Source: Pseudomonadota bacterium
GTDB taxonomy: Bacteria; Pseudomonadota; Gammaproteobacteria; UBA9214
Assembly: GCA_041395565.1 (NCBI GenBank)
Contig: JAWLAI010000002.1
Span: 558,001 to 622,000, forward strand
Direction: 5' to 3'
DNA length: 64,000 nucleotides
Shown here in pieces: positions 47,054-58,408 of this stretch. Below the pieces are notes generated by a model. The model was not told the DNA's origin and did no database searches. It was given only the letters and a program-made list of their open reading frames with translations. The stretch's first letter is position 1; every line of letters starts with the position of its first letter. The translations under genes were made by a program, and so were the position numbers.

Positions 47054-48880
47054 TCAGGCCGCCGCCCCGGCCGCCTCCGCGTGCTCCTCGAGTTCCCGGT
47101 CGACATTCTTCGCCATGCGCTTGGCAAAGTAGTAGGTGCGCTTCAGCTTCTCGATGATATCCATTTCGATGGTGTAGGACGCCAGCCGGTTCGGCTCCTC
47201 GGCCACCAGGCGCTTGAGCTGGTGCATGGCCGCGGAATGGGCGAGCGCCCCGATCGGCTCCTTCATGGCGATGACCTCGCGCGCCTTGGCCGGATCGTTC
47301 TCGACCACGCTGCGGATGGCCAGCTCCGCCGCCGCCGCGACGGCGTGGTGCACCTCTGTCAGCACCTGGCGGGTCGAGGGGCTGATCGACACCCCCTCGC
47401 TGATGCGCTGGTTACCCAGGTGTACCAGGTCGGTCTCGATCACATCGCCGATGTTTTCCAGGTCGTTGACCGCCGCCATCAGACCGACGAAATCATGGGT
47501 CTGATCCTCGGTCAACGGCTTGCGGCTGATCTGCCCGAGATAGGTGACCACATGACCGTGCAGCTGGTCGACGCTGTCGTCGATCCGCGCGATCTCGCGC
47601 AGCGCGGCGCGGTCACCACCGAGAATGGCCGGCAGGATGCGCTCCAGCATCTCGCGCACCCGGTCGCCGATATGACCGATCTCGAGACGCACGCGATCGA
47701 GCGCCAGCGAGGGTGTCTCGAACAGCGAATCGTCGAGGTAGCGCGGCCGCGCCAGTGCCTCTTCCTCGAGTGGGCGGTCCGGTACCAGCCATTCGACCAG
47801 CCGTGCCAGCTGGCCGGTGAAGCCGATGAACAGCAGGGTGTTCGCGATATTGAAGATGGTGTGTGCATTGGCGATCTGGCGCGGCGTGTCGGCGGCCAGG
47901 CGCTCGGTCCCGCTGAGCTGTGCATGCGCCGGCGAGATCGCGCTCACCAGTTCGGCCAGGTAGCCGATCAGCCCTACCCACACCGCCACGCCGAACACAT
48001 TGAACAGCACGTGGACCATGGCGGCACGCACCGCCTCGCGGGGCTTGCCGATCGAGGCGAGCAGCGCCGTGACGCAGGTGCCGATATTGGCGCCGAAGGC
48101 CAGCGCGATACCGGCCGGGAGCGTGATGAAGCCCTGACTCGCCATCACGATAACGATGCCCGTGGTGGCCGAGGATGACTGCACCAGGGCGGTGAACAGC
48201 GCCGCGACCAGGATGCCGATCAACGGGTTCTCCATGTGCGTCATCAGGTCGAGGAACGGCTGGTAGGTGCGCAGCGGGTACATGGCATCGCTCATGACGC
48301 TCATGCCGAAGAAGATCAGGCCCAGCCCCATGACCATGCCGCCATAGTGTTTCAGCTTCTCGTTCGCGGTGAAGAACAGCATGGCGAAACCGACCGCGAT
48401 CATCAGCAGCGCAGCCTTGGTGACCTTGAACGCGACGATCTGGGCGGTGATGGTGGTGCCGATATTGGCACCCATGATGACACCGATGGACTGTGCCATC
48501 GACATGAGTCCGGCCGAGATGAAGCCGACCACCAGCACGGTAGTGACCGATGACGACTGGATGATCGCGGTGACGAAGGCGCCGGTCAGCGCACCCATGA
48601 AGCGATTGGTGGTCAGCTTGGCCAGCACGATCTTCATGCGCTCGCCGGCCACGGCCTTGAGGGCGTCGGCCATCTGTTCCATGCCGAACAGGAACAGCGC
48701 CAGCCCCCCGAGCAGGTTCATGGCCATGGTGCCCCAGCCGGGCGTCGCGGCCTCGGCTACATCTCCCGCCAGGGACACGGGCGCGAACAGCAGGCAGGCG
48801 AGCGCTAACAACGGCAGCGCGGCCAGCGGGTACCAGGACTGGAGCTGGATACTCTTGTTATGACGTGCTGCTGACCGCAT
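47054..48880 (-). CDS. Na+/phosphate cotransporter family protein with PhoU-like tail
   Basis: A 608-aa membrane protein of the PNaS (NptA/YjbB) family. Two inverted repeats contain the hallmark glutamine-serine motifs AIIQSSSVTTVLVVG and ALVQSSSATTGIVIVM, with further GANIGTTITAQ and GANIGTCVTALLAS. The C-terminal ~200 residues are cytoplasmic PhoU-like helices (LEIGHIGDRVREMLERILP, EIDLENIGDV-like NDLENIGDVIETDLV). It moves phosphate by sodium coupling; YjbB in E. coli exports phosphate. It begins 20 bp after the Usp gene and ends 3 bp from the convergent CNNM gene. ATG 48880 is the chosen start. Confidence 0.93.
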   Translation of the reverse strand: MRSAARHNKSIQLQSWYPLAALPLLALACLLFAPVSLAGDVAEAATPGWGTMAMNLLGGLALFLFGMEQMADALKAVAGERMKIVLAKLTTNRFMGALTGAFVTAIIQSSSVTTVLVVGFISAGLMSMAQSIGVIMGANIGTTITAQIVAFKVTKAALLMIAVGFAMLFFTANEKLKHYGGMVMGLGLIFFGMSVMSDAMYPLRTYQPFLDLMTHMENPLIGILVAALFTALVQSSSATTGIVIVMASQGFITLPAGIALAFGANIGTCVTALLASIGKPREAVRAAMVHVLFNVFGVAVWVGLIGYLAELVSAISPAHAQLSGTERLAADTPRQIANAHTIFNIANTLLFIGFTGQLARLVEWLVPDRPLEEEALARPRYLDDSLFETPSLALDRVRLEIGHIGDRVREMLERILPAILGGDRAALREIARIDDSVDQLHGHVVTYLGQISRKPLTEDQTHDFVGLMAAVNDLENIGDVIETDLVHLGNQRISEGVSISPSTRQVLTEVHHAVAAAAELAIRSVVENDPAKAREVIAMKEPIGALAHSAAMHQLKRLVAEEPNRLASYTIEMDIIEKLKRTYYFAKRMAKNVDRELEEHAEAAGAAA

Positions 48881-48899
48881 CGCTCGCCCCCCCGCCCCG

Positions 48900-49379
48900 C
48901 TATTCTTCCTGCACATTCGCCTTGACGATGGTGACCGGCACATGCGCCAGGCGCACCACCTGCTCGGCCTTCGAGCCGAGCAACGCGCGCGCCAGCCCGG
49001 TGCGGCCCTGGCTGCCCATCACGATCATGCGCGCCCCGGACTTGTCCGCCAGTTCGAGTATGCGGTTGACCGGCAATCCGGTGATCAGGCTGGTTTCCGC
49101 CGACTTGACCGCGTCCAGCCCGGGATGTGCGGCGATGAAATCCTGCAGGAATTCCTCGAACATGCCGGCGGCGACATCCTCGAGTTTCTGCAGATGCTTG
49201 TTGTGGCCCTTCACGGCGTAATAGCCCGGGGCCTCGCCCGGGTCGTGCACGACATGCACGATCAGCAGCGGCGCCCGGAACAACGCCGCGAGTTCCGCGG
49301 CACAACGCAACGCCGCAGTCGAGTCCGGCGAGAAATCGACCGGCACCAGTATCGGTTGTGCAGCAGCCGTCTCTGCCAT
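48900..49379 (-). CDS. Universal stress protein, operon leader for the Na/Pi transporter
   Basis: A 159-aa UspA protein with canonical ATP-binding loop (MIVMGSQGRTGLARALLGS fits G-x2-G-x9-GS). N-terminus PILVPVDFSPDSTAALRCAAEL and LLIVHVVHDPGEAPGYYAVKG closely parallel the Usp at 39493. It precedes the Na/Pi transporter by 20 bp and has two PhoB-like repeats about 60 bp upstream, implying phosphate-starvation expression. Confidence 0.9.
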   Translation of the reverse strand: MAETAAAQPILVPVDFSPDSTAALRCAAELAALFRAPLLIVHVVHDPGEAPGYYAVKGHNKHLQKLEDVAAGMFEEFLQDFIAAHPGLDAVKSAETSLITGLPVNRILELADKSGARMIVMGSQGRTGLARALLGSKAEQVVRLAHVPVTIVKANVQEE

Positions 49380-49437
49380 GCCCCCTCCTCCCTGCCGGCG
49401 CCTGCCACCCGCCCGAGGTGTGCTAGCCGGCCCGACG

Positions 49438-49459
49438 GAAATGTTACATTTTTATTACA
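49438..49459 (-). promoter_or_regulatory. Candidate Pho box: two 11-bp repeats upstream of usp/Na-Pi operon
   Basis: On the minus strand TGTAATAAAAA (49459 to 49449) is followed directly by TGTAACATTTC (49448 to 49438). TAGCAC (49425 to 49420) is a -10 candidate about 12 bp further. The array points to the Usp gene starting at 49379. Confidence 0.65.
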
Positions 49460-49540
49460 GACTTGGGTTGATTCTATACCGAATCGCGCGGGATAAAAGT
49501 CACGACAGGGGTTTTTTTGTGTTGACAGGGAGTTACAGCA

Positions 49541-50743
49541 TCAAACGCCGGTCTCGAGCGTCTGGTCGAGATCGCTGAAACGCGGCGGATAGCGCTTCAT
49601 CACCCGGGACATGACCAGGTTGAGCACTTCATGCACGGTGGTTTCGATGTGCCAGTTGGTGATGATCGGTATCCCCGCGTTGTCGGCCTCGCTCAACAGG
49701 TAGGACTGCAGCTCCCAGATATCGTCAATTCGCTGCAGATAGCGCGCGGCCTGGCGCCCGCTCTTTTCGCGGCCGCGGCGTTTGAGCTGCTTCTCCAGTG
49801 CCGCCCGCTCGCGGGTGGCGAGCATGAGCGGCACCACGATGGCCTGCTGCTGCGCGCCCGTGAGATCCATCATGAACGGCGCGATATGCACCCCCTCGAT
49901 GATGAGGTCATGCCGCTCCTTGACCGCACGGCCGATGGCGGCGCCCAGCGCCGGCTTCATGGTGACGAATTGCGACAGAAAACCGGCGACCACCGGATTC
50001 TCCGTCGCCCCAGCCGGTTCTTCCGTCGGCGCAGCCAGACCGCGCCAGGCCTCGAAACTCGAATAGCGCAGCGTCGGCACCGCCTCGGGCGTCAGGTAGG
50101 CACGGATGATCTCCCGCATCATGTCGGTGGACTGGATGCGGCCGATATCCATGCGATAGGCGACTTCCGCGGCGATCGTGCTCTTGCCGGTTCCGGTCAC
50201 ACCGCCGATCAGGACGATCAGGGGGTCGCCGCTGTTCTCGAAGCGACGCCAGGACAGATAGCGGTTGGCGGCCTCCTCGGAACAGTGTTCCTTGAGACAC
50301 AGGAAGATCACCTTGCGCAGGGTCTTGTGGTTGATCTCGCCGTGCCCGGTCTTCTGCAGGGACAGATACACCTTGCGCGCGCCTGCCAGTGCGACGTCGG
50401 GCGCGATCGCGCAACTCTCGAGCGAATGCGCGAGCAGGCCGATGGAAAACGGCTCGCTGCGCGTGGGTGTGTGCACGATGATGCCGGCCTCGGTGTCCGG
50501 CCGGGTCAGATACTTGAGCCGCCGGCTGCGGCCGAAGCGCGCCTCGAGCAGGCCCGCCACCTTCTGCTTCAGGTCGGTGCTGGTGATCTCCTCGAGATCG
50601 CGCAGGTCATCGCGCACCTTCTGTGCCAGGCCATAGGCTTCCTCGAAATTCAGACCGACGTTGAGCAGCGACTGCACCAGGATGCCACGCAGGAACGGCG
50701 TGCGGTCGCCGTCGGGCTGGTTGATCACTATGGTCTTTGCCAT
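49541..50743 (-). CDS. 2-phosphoglycerate-kinase-like protein (ATP-cone plus P-loop kinase)
   Basis: A 400-aa protein. The N-terminal ~90 residues are an ATP-cone (TIVINQPDGDRTPFLRGILVQ, SLLNVGLNFEEAYGLAQKVRDDL), then a second helical module, then a kinase domain from about residue 185 with Walker A GGVTGTGKSTIAAEVA and IQSTDMMREIIRAYL; EGVHIAPFMMDL follows. This is the arrangement of archaeal-type 2-phosphoglycerate kinases, which make cyclic 2,3-diphosphoglycerate precursors in methanogens; the bacterial relatives have no proven substrate. ATG 50743 is chosen over GTG 50752. It is divergent from a histidine phosphatase and near ppk1. Confidence 0.85.
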   Translation of the reverse strand: MAKTIVINQPDGDRTPFLRGILVQSLLNVGLNFEEAYGLAQKVRDDLRDLEEITSTDLKQKVAGLLEARFGRSRRLKYLTRPDTEAGIIVHTPTRSEPFSIGLLAHSLESCAIAPDVALAGARKVYLSLQKTGHGEINHKTLRKVIFLCLKEHCSEEAANRYLSWRRFENSGDPLIVLIGGVTGTGKSTIAAEVAYRMDIGRIQSTDMMREIIRAYLTPEAVPTLRYSSFEAWRGLAAPTEEPAGATENPVVAGFLSQFVTMKPALGAAIGRAVKERHDLIIEGVHIAPFMMDLTGAQQQAIVVPLMLATRERAALEKQLKRRGREKSGRQAARYLQRIDDIWELQSYLLSEADNAGIPIITNWHIETTVHEVLNLVMSRVMKRYPPRFSDLDQTLETGV

Positions 50744-50936
50744 GCTGGACACCTGGATGATCCGGTGCGTGCCGGAAATCGTGGACTACGGCCAACGATA
50801 GTACATCAGTCGTTCGGCTGGACAGCCAATTTCTTCACGATCCGGCGTAACGGGGACCGTTGCGGCGAAATAAGATGCCATGGCGGCATAATCCGGCGAA
50901 AACCGCTTTCCTTGTCGCGAACATCTTGCTAACTTG

Positions 50937-51629
50937 ATGAATATGCGCGCAATCGTAGTCAGGCATTACAAGACGGTGCTCAATGCCAGCGACCGCATCA
51001 TCGGCTGGGGCGATGCACCGCGCGCCAAGGACTGGGGCGAAGACGTTGCCTACGTGCACGAGCGGCTGCGGGAACTGGGCATCAATTTCGACCGGATCTA
51101 TTCCAGCAATCTCGAGCGGGCGCGCCGTACGGCCATGCACTATGCCAGCGCCTACGGCATCCTGTTCGTGCACGACGCGCCGGAGCTGAACGAGGTCAAC
51201 TACGGCACGCTGTACCGCAAGAGCAAACAATGGGTCGCCAAGAACATTCCCGAGCACAAGCGCGATCCCGACTTCGTCTATCCCGACGGCGAGAGTTTCC
51301 GCCAGATGCAGCGACGCAGTGTGGATTTCCTGCAGTCACAGAATGCGTTTCATCCCGACAGCACCGTGCTGGTGGTCGCGCATGCCGGCGTCATCCGCGG
51401 GCTCATCTGCCACTTCCTGGGACTCGATTACGGATCACACCTGAAGCAGAAGATCACCCACCGTTACATCGGTGACTTCACGCTCGACCACGAGGGCAAC
51501 TGCACGCGCTACGACGAACACGGCAAGCAATCCGGCTTCGTGCGTTCCGCCAGTATCAGGATACCCTGGTCCCGCCCGGCCGCGCTCGCGGGCAGCACCG
51601 ATCCGCTGGCCAGCGCACCGGGCCTCTGA
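50937..51629 (+). CDS. Histidine phosphatase superfamily protein (PGAM-like)
   Basis: A 230-aa protein with VVRHYKTVLNASDRIIGWGD (catalytic His of the RH motif; the usual next Gly is Tyr), SSNLERARRTAMHYA (second Arg), the acid-base Glu region PELNEVNYGTLYRKS and VVAHAGVIRGLICHFLG (second His). Members include phosphoglycerate mutases and broad phosphatases; the substrate is unknown. It is divergent from the 2-phosphoglycerate-kinase-like gene, and the pair could act on the same metabolite (inference). ATG 50937 or 50943 are both possible starts. Confidence 0.87.
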   Translation: MNMRAIVVRHYKTVLNASDRIIGWGDAPRAKDWGEDVAYVHERLRELGINFDRIYSSNLERARRTAMHYASAYGILFVHDAPELNEVNYGTLYRKSKQWVAKNIPEHKRDPDFVYPDGESFRQMQRRSVDFLQSQNAFHPDSTVLVVAHAGVIRGLICHFLGLDYGSHLKQKITHRYIGDFTLDHEGNCTRYDEHGKQSGFVRSASIRIPWSRPAALAGSTDPLASAPGL

Positions 51630-51673
51630 CCGCACGGCTGCGGCCTGTCCCGGGCCAGCCAGGCGGCGCACCG

Positions 51674-53917
<2,244 letters not shown>

Positions 53918-54110
53918 CTGGACTCCCGTATTCATGTGCTCTGCAATGTTCGCCCTGTAATTGAAAATTATACGTCGATACCAGTCAAGTCATGCACAAT
54001 TTCCACCCGATTCAGGTAAATTACGCCTGACCGGACGGCGCCGCGGCGCTGCCGGCCGCCCCGGCCGGGGCGCACCGGCAGACGTCACCCGCTCACGAGG
54101 AATCGACCCG

Positions 54111-55745
54111 ATGTACGACCAGAGTCCGGAACACGACCCGCCGCTGCGTGGCTATGCCCTGCTGCGGCATGCCGGCTACAACAAGGGCACTGCATTCAGC
54201 ATGGCGGAGCGGGAACGCTTCGGCCTGCGCGGCCTGCTGCCGGCGCGCGTCTCCAGCCAGGCGGGGCAACTGCACCGCGTGCTGGCCAACCTCCGGCGCA
54301 AGACCTCCGACATCGAGCGCTACATATTCCTGCTCGCCCTGCAGGGCCGCAACGAGCGCCTGTTCTACCGCCTGGTCATCGACAATCTGGCGGAGATCAT
54401 GCCGCTGATCTATACCCCGACGGTCGGTCAGGCCTGCCTCGAATTTGCGCATATCTTTCGCCAGCCGCGCGGTTTCTACATCACACCGGAAGACCGCGGC
54501 CAGATACGCGCCATCCTGGACAACTGGCCGGAACGCGACGTGCGGCTGATCGTGGTCACCGACGGCGAGCGCATACTCGGACTCGGCGACCTGGGCGCCA
54601 ACGGCATGGGCATACCGGTCGGGAAGCTCGCGCTGTACACCGCCTGTGCGGGCATCCCGCCCCGCCAGTGCCTGCCGGTGATGCTCGACGTCGGCACCGA
54701 CAACGAAACCCTGCGCAGCGACCCGCTGTACCTCGGCACCGACCGCCCGCGCCTGCGCGGCCCCGAATACGATGCGCTGGTAGAGGAATTCGTCACCGCG
54801 GTGCAGGATGCCTATCCGCGCGCCCTGCTCCAGTTCGAGGACTTCCTCACCCCGAACGCCTACACCCTGCTCGCGCGCTACCGCGACCGCGTGCTGTGCT
54901 TCAACGACGACATCCAGGGCACCGCCGCGGTGACCCTGGCCTGTCTGCTGGCCGCCAGCCGGGTCACGGGCACCGGACTCACCGACCTGCGAATCCTGTT
55001 CCTGGGCGCCGGCTCGGCCGCCACCGGCATCGCCGAACTCGTGCTTGCCGCCCAGGTTGCCGCAGGCGCTGACGCCACCGCCGCCCGTAGCCGGCTGTGG
55101 CTCGTGAACCGCGCCGGACTGGTGGTAAGAACGAATGGACCGCACCCGGCACATCTTGCGCCCTACGCCCATGACCTCCCGGAACGCGACCTGCTCACAG
55201 CGATCCGCGACCTGCGCCCGCACGTACTGATCGGCGCGACCGGCTCTCCTGGCAGCTTCACCGGCGAGATCATCCGGCTGATGGCCGAACTGAACGAACG
55301 CCCGGTGATCTTCGCCCTGTCCAATCCCTCCTCGCGCGCCGAGTGCACGGCCGAGGACGCCTATCGCTGGAGCAGCGAACGGGCGCTGTTCGCCAGCGGC
55401 AGCCCGTTCGGCCCGGTAGGCTGTCAGGACAGGACCCTGATACCCGGGCAGGCCAACAACGCCTACGTGTTTCCGGGTATCGGCCTCGGGGCACTCGCCT
55501 GCCAGGCCAGCACCTTGAGCGATGCGATGTTCCTCGCCGCCGCCCGCGTCCTGGCGGACAGCGTGGAACCGGCGCAACTCGCTGCCGGCACACTGCTGCC
55601 ACCGCTGCACGACATGCGCCGGGTGTCTGCAGACATCGCCCGGGCCGTGGCCGAAACGGCCTGGGACAGCGGGCTGGCGGGCGCACCGCGACCGGCCGAC
55701 ATCGGGCAACTGATCAGGGACATGATGTACGACCCGAGCTACTGA
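54111..55745 (+). CDS. maeA: NAD-dependent malic enzyme
   Basis: A 544-aa enzyme converting malate to pyruvate and CO2. Family features: YNKGTAFSMAERERFGLRGLLP, the malic signature IYTPTVGQACLEF with catalytic Tyr, GDLGANGMGIPVGKLALYTA (catalytic Lys), FNDDIQGTAAVTLA with metal Asp, FLGAGSAATGIAELV (NAD fold) and ALSNPSSRAECTAEDAY. Length and sequence are of the large (SfcA-type) class, generally NAD-specific. The start is set by GAGGAA and the family N-terminus. Divergent from ppk1. Confidence 0.95.
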   Translation: MYDQSPEHDPPLRGYALLRHAGYNKGTAFSMAERERFGLRGLLPARVSSQAGQLHRVLANLRRKTSDIERYIFLLALQGRNERLFYRLVIDNLAEIMPLIYTPTVGQACLEFAHIFRQPRGFYITPEDRGQIRAILDNWPERDVRLIVVTDGERILGLGDLGANGMGIPVGKLALYTACAGIPPRQCLPVMLDVGTDNETLRSDPLYLGTDRPRLRGPEYDALVEEFVTAVQDAYPRALLQFEDFLTPNAYTLLARYRDRVLCFNDDIQGTAAVTLACLLAASRVTGTGLTDLRILFLGAGSAATGIAELVLAAQVAAGADATAARSRLWLVNRAGLVVRTNGPHPAHLAPYAHDLPERDLLTAIRDLRPHVLIGATGSPGSFTGEIIRLMAELNERPVIFALSNPSSRAECTAEDAYRWSSERALFASGSPFGPVGCQDRTLIPGQANNAYVFPGIGLGALACQASTLSDAMFLAAARVLADSVEPAQLAAGTLLPPLHDMRRVSADIARAVAETAWDSGLAGAPRPADIGQLIRDMMYDPSY

Positions 55746-55808
55746 CCGGCGTCTGCACCCGGAACCGTCGCAGCATCCCCCGCGGCGCGCGGGACGCTGC
55801 AGCGGATT

Positions 55809-57194
55809 TCAGATCACCCGGGAGAATGACTGCTGCGCCGCGCGTTCCTGCAGGTAGCGGTCGAAGACCATGCAGATATTCCTGATCAGCAGGCGTCCGG
55901 CCGGCAGCACCTCCAGCGCCCGCGCATCGCGGGTCAGCAGCCCATCCGCGGCCATGGCGTCGAGCCGGGTGAGGGCATCGTGGAAGTACTCGGCGAAGTT
56001 GATCCGGTACTTGCTTTCGACGGCAGGGATATCCAGGAAAAAGTGGCAGATGAGGTCGGTGATGATCTCGCGTCGCAGCACATCGTCCGTATCGAGCACG
56101 ACACCCCGGTATACCGGCAACTCTCCCCGCTCGATGCACGCGTGATACGCGTCCAGGGTCTTCACATTCTGGGCATAGGTCGCACCGACACTGCTGATGG
56201 ACGTGATCCCCAGCGCGACCAGGTCGCAGCCGGCATGGGTCGAGTAACCCTGGAAGTTCCGGTACAGCCTGCCCGCCTGCTGGGCCCTGGCCAGTTCGTC
56301 GTCCGGCCGGGCGAAATGATCCATGCCGATGTAGACGTAGCCTGCCCCGGTCAGGCGCTCGATAGTGAGCTGCAGGATCTCCAGCTTCGCCGCGGGTGGC
56401 GGCAGGTCTGCCTCGTTGATGCGCTTCTGCGGCATGAACAGATGCGGCAGGTGGGCGTAGTTGAACACGGACAGCCGGTCCGGTCCGAACTCGATCACGC
56501 GGTCCAGGGTGCGGGCGAAGGAATCGACCGTCTGGAACGGCAGGCCGTAGATCAGATCCGTGTTGATGGACTTGAAGCCCTGTGCTCGCGCCGCATCCAT
56601 GATCGCGAGCGTCTGTTCCTCGGGCTGGATGCGGTTGACCGCCCGCTGCACGCGTTCCTCGAGATCCTGTACGCCCAGGCTGATACGGTTGAAGCCGATT
56701 TCGCGCAGCAGCGCGATGGTCTGCGCATCGGCCTCGCGCGGATCCACCTCGATCGAATACTCCCCGGTATCGTCGTCGCGCAGGCGGAAATGCCGGGCCG
56801 TCTCCTGCATGAGCCCGGCCATCTGTTCATGACTCAGGAAGGTCGGCGTGCCGCCGCCCCAGTGCAACTGGTCGACCGGCCGGGCGCCGTCGAACAGCGC
56901 GCCCTGCAGGGCGATCTCCCGATACAGGTCATGCAGGTAGGGCAGCGCGTGGGCACGGTTCTTGGTCACCACCTTGTTGCAGGCACAGTAGAAGCACAGG
57001 CGTGCGCAGAACGGGATATGGAAGTACAACGACAGCGGCCGGCCGCTGGCATTGGTGCCCAGCGCATGGGTGCGATAGGACTCCGCGTTGAAGCCTTCGT
57101 GGAACTGCACCGCCGTCGGATAGGAGGTATAGCGCGGCCCGGCCTGGTCGTAACGGCGGATCAGGTCGGCATCAAATGAGACGTTCTGTTCCAT
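55809..57194 (-). CDS. hemN: Oxygen-independent coproporphyrinogen III oxidase HemN
   Basis: A 461-aa radical-SAM enzyme decarboxylating coproporphyrinogen III in heme synthesis under low oxygen. The cluster motif is FHIPFCARLCFYCACNK (C-x3-C-x2-C), preceded by RYDQAGPRYTSYPTAVQFHE, and followed by LHWGGGTPTFLS and SIEVDPREAD. The C-terminal domain begins near ITDLICHFFLDIP. GAGAG lies before ATG 57194; GTG 57200 is an alternative. No Fnr-type site was found in its 386-bp upstream gap, unlike many hemN genes. Confidence 0.96.
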   Translation of the reverse strand: MEQNVSFDADLIRRYDQAGPRYTSYPTAVQFHEGFNAESYRTHALGTNASGRPLSLYFHIPFCARLCFYCACNKVVTKNRAHALPYLHDLYREIALQGALFDGARPVDQLHWGGGTPTFLSHEQMAGLMQETARHFRLRDDDTGEYSIEVDPREADAQTIALLREIGFNRISLGVQDLEERVQRAVNRIQPEEQTLAIMDAARAQGFKSINTDLIYGLPFQTVDSFARTLDRVIEFGPDRLSVFNYAHLPHLFMPQKRINEADLPPPAAKLEILQLTIERLTGAGYVYIGMDHFARPDDELARAQQAGRLYRNFQGYSTHAGCDLVALGITSISSVGATYAQNVKTLDAYHACIERGELPVYRGVVLDTDDVLRREIITDLICHFFLDIPAVESKYRINFAEYFHDALTRLDAMAADGLLTRDARALEVLPAGRLLIRNICMVFDRYLQERAAQQSFSRVI

Positions 57195-57485
57195 CTGCAC
57201 TCTCGTTGCGGCAGCTTAGCGCTCGCCCCGGCGCGAGATCGTGCCGGTGGGCGTGCTGCAGTTGTCTGTACTCACATTACCCTCATCGGCAGCGAGGGAC
57301 CACACCCCGGGCGGTCGCGCCCTGACGCTGCAACCACAGCGCTGCGCGCAGGCATGCGGCCATCGCGCCCATCAATAGATTGTAACTAGTTGTATTTAAA
57401 TTCGTTATTTCGGTATCGCAGCGGCCGTGGTGGCGGACGGGGATGACATGTCCGTCCCCGCCAGAAATTCATAACACGCTTATTC

Positions 57486-57514
57486 TTGTCAAGAAATGTA
57501 ATTTTTGGTATTAG
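57486..57514 (+). promoter_or_regulatory. Candidate promoter of DUF6502/DUF5666
   Basis: TTGTCA (57486-57491), 17-bp spacer, TATTAG (57509-57514), 67 bp upstream of the start codon. The -10 lies within a palindromic operator. Confidence 0.55.
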
Positions 57515-57523
57515 TGTACCAAA
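57504..57523. promoter_or_regulatory. Perfect palindromic operator over the -10
   Basis: TTTGGTA-N6-TACCAAA, a perfect 7-bp inverted repeat with six central bases. Its overlap with the -10 suggests repression. Confidence 0.6.
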
Positions 57524-57580
57524 TCATCCAGATTAGGGGCGCAAGACCCATCACCACGGATAGGACGACCTGCAACCGTC

Positions 57581-58408
57581 ATGACGAATCCCGAACAGGC
57601 ATTGACTAGCGCGCTGATCAGGCTGCTGCGCCCCGTGGTGCGCATCCTGATGCGTTACGGCATGCCCTACGAGGGATTCGCCGAGCTGGCCAAGCGCACC
57701 TTCGTCGATGTCGCCCAGCATGACTATGCCATCGCGGGGCGCAAGCAGTCGATCTCGCGCATCTCGACGCTGACCGGCATTTACCGCCGCGAGGTCTCGC
57801 GCCTGCTGGAACTCCCGCCACTCGACGATGCCGCGCTCGCCCAGCGCCACAACCGGGCCGCGCGGGTGATCGGCGGCTGGCTGCAGGACCGGCATTACCT
57901 GGATGCCGGGCGCAAGCCGCTGGCGTTGCCGCTGGAAGGCGGCGAGCCCAGCTTCACCCATCTGGTGCGCAAATACAGCGGCGACATCCCGGTGCGCGCC
58001 ATCCTGGACGAACTCATCCGGGTTGGCTCCGTGGAACAGCACGCCGACGGGATGATACACCTGTTGCACCGTGCCTACGTGCCCAAGCGCGGCGAGGCCG
58101 ACATGCTGTCGATATTCGGGACCGACGTCGCCGACCTGGTCAGCACCATCGATCACAACCTGGTGTCGGATCACGACACTTCCCGATTGCAACTCAAGGT
58201 GCAGTACGACAATCTGTCGCGGGAGGCCGTGGACGAGTTCAGGCAGCTGGCTGGCGAGCGGGGCCGCACCCTGCTCGAGGAATTCAATGCCTGGCTGGCG
58301 CAGCGCGATCGCGACGCCAACCCGCAGGCGGGCGGCAGCGGCCGGATCCGCGCCGGGCTGGCCATGTACTATTTCGAAGAAAACCTCGACGAGGATTCAT
58401 CACCATGA
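57581..58408 (+). CDS. DUF6502 protein, probable HTH regulator
   Basis: A 275-aa soluble protein. The N-terminal part (ALIRLLRPVVRILMRYGMPYEGFAELAKRTFVDVAQ) and a helix-turn-helix-like ISRISTLTGIYRREVSRLLEL (about residues 63-84) match DUF6502. The middle (FTHLVRKYSGDIPVRAILDELIRVGSVEQ) looks like winged-helix sequence. A regulatory role is inferred. Its stop overlaps the start of the DUF5666 lipoprotein gene by ATGA. An operator over its own promoter makes autoregulation plausible. Confidence 0.85.
   Translation: MTNPEQALTSALIRLLRPVVRILMRYGMPYEGFAELAKRTFVDVAQHDYAIAGRKQSISRISTLTGIYRREVSRLLELPPLDDAALAQRHNRAARVIGGWLQDRHYLDAGRKPLALPLEGGEPSFTHLVRKYSGDIPVRAILDELIRVGSVEQHADGMIHLLHRAYVPKRGEADMLSIFGTDVADLVSTIDHNLVSDHDTSRLQLKVQYDNLSREAVDEFRQLAGERGRTLLEEFNAWLAQRDRDANPQAGGSGRIRAGLAMYYFEENLDEDSSP

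Larger units (their letters stand above)
57195..57580. other. Divergent control region between hemN and DUF6502
   Basis: 386 bp, AT-rich from about 57370 to 57540. It holds a hairpin (GGACGG 57435-57440 / CCGTCC 57452-57457), a candidate promoter and a symmetrical operator toward the DUF6502 gene, and a possible minus-strand -10 TACAAT near 57376-57381 for hemN. Confidence 0.5.

Noticed and set aside
49500..49540. Further TGTAAC/TGTCAA units downstream of the 2-phosphoglycerate-kinase-like gene as PhoB sites
   Set aside because: Spacing is 10 bp and then irregular, not 11, and the position relative to starts is unclear.
57195..57580. Search for an Fnr box for hemN
   Set aside because: No TTGAT-N4-ATCAA-like sequence was found in the upstream gap, although hemN genes often have one.
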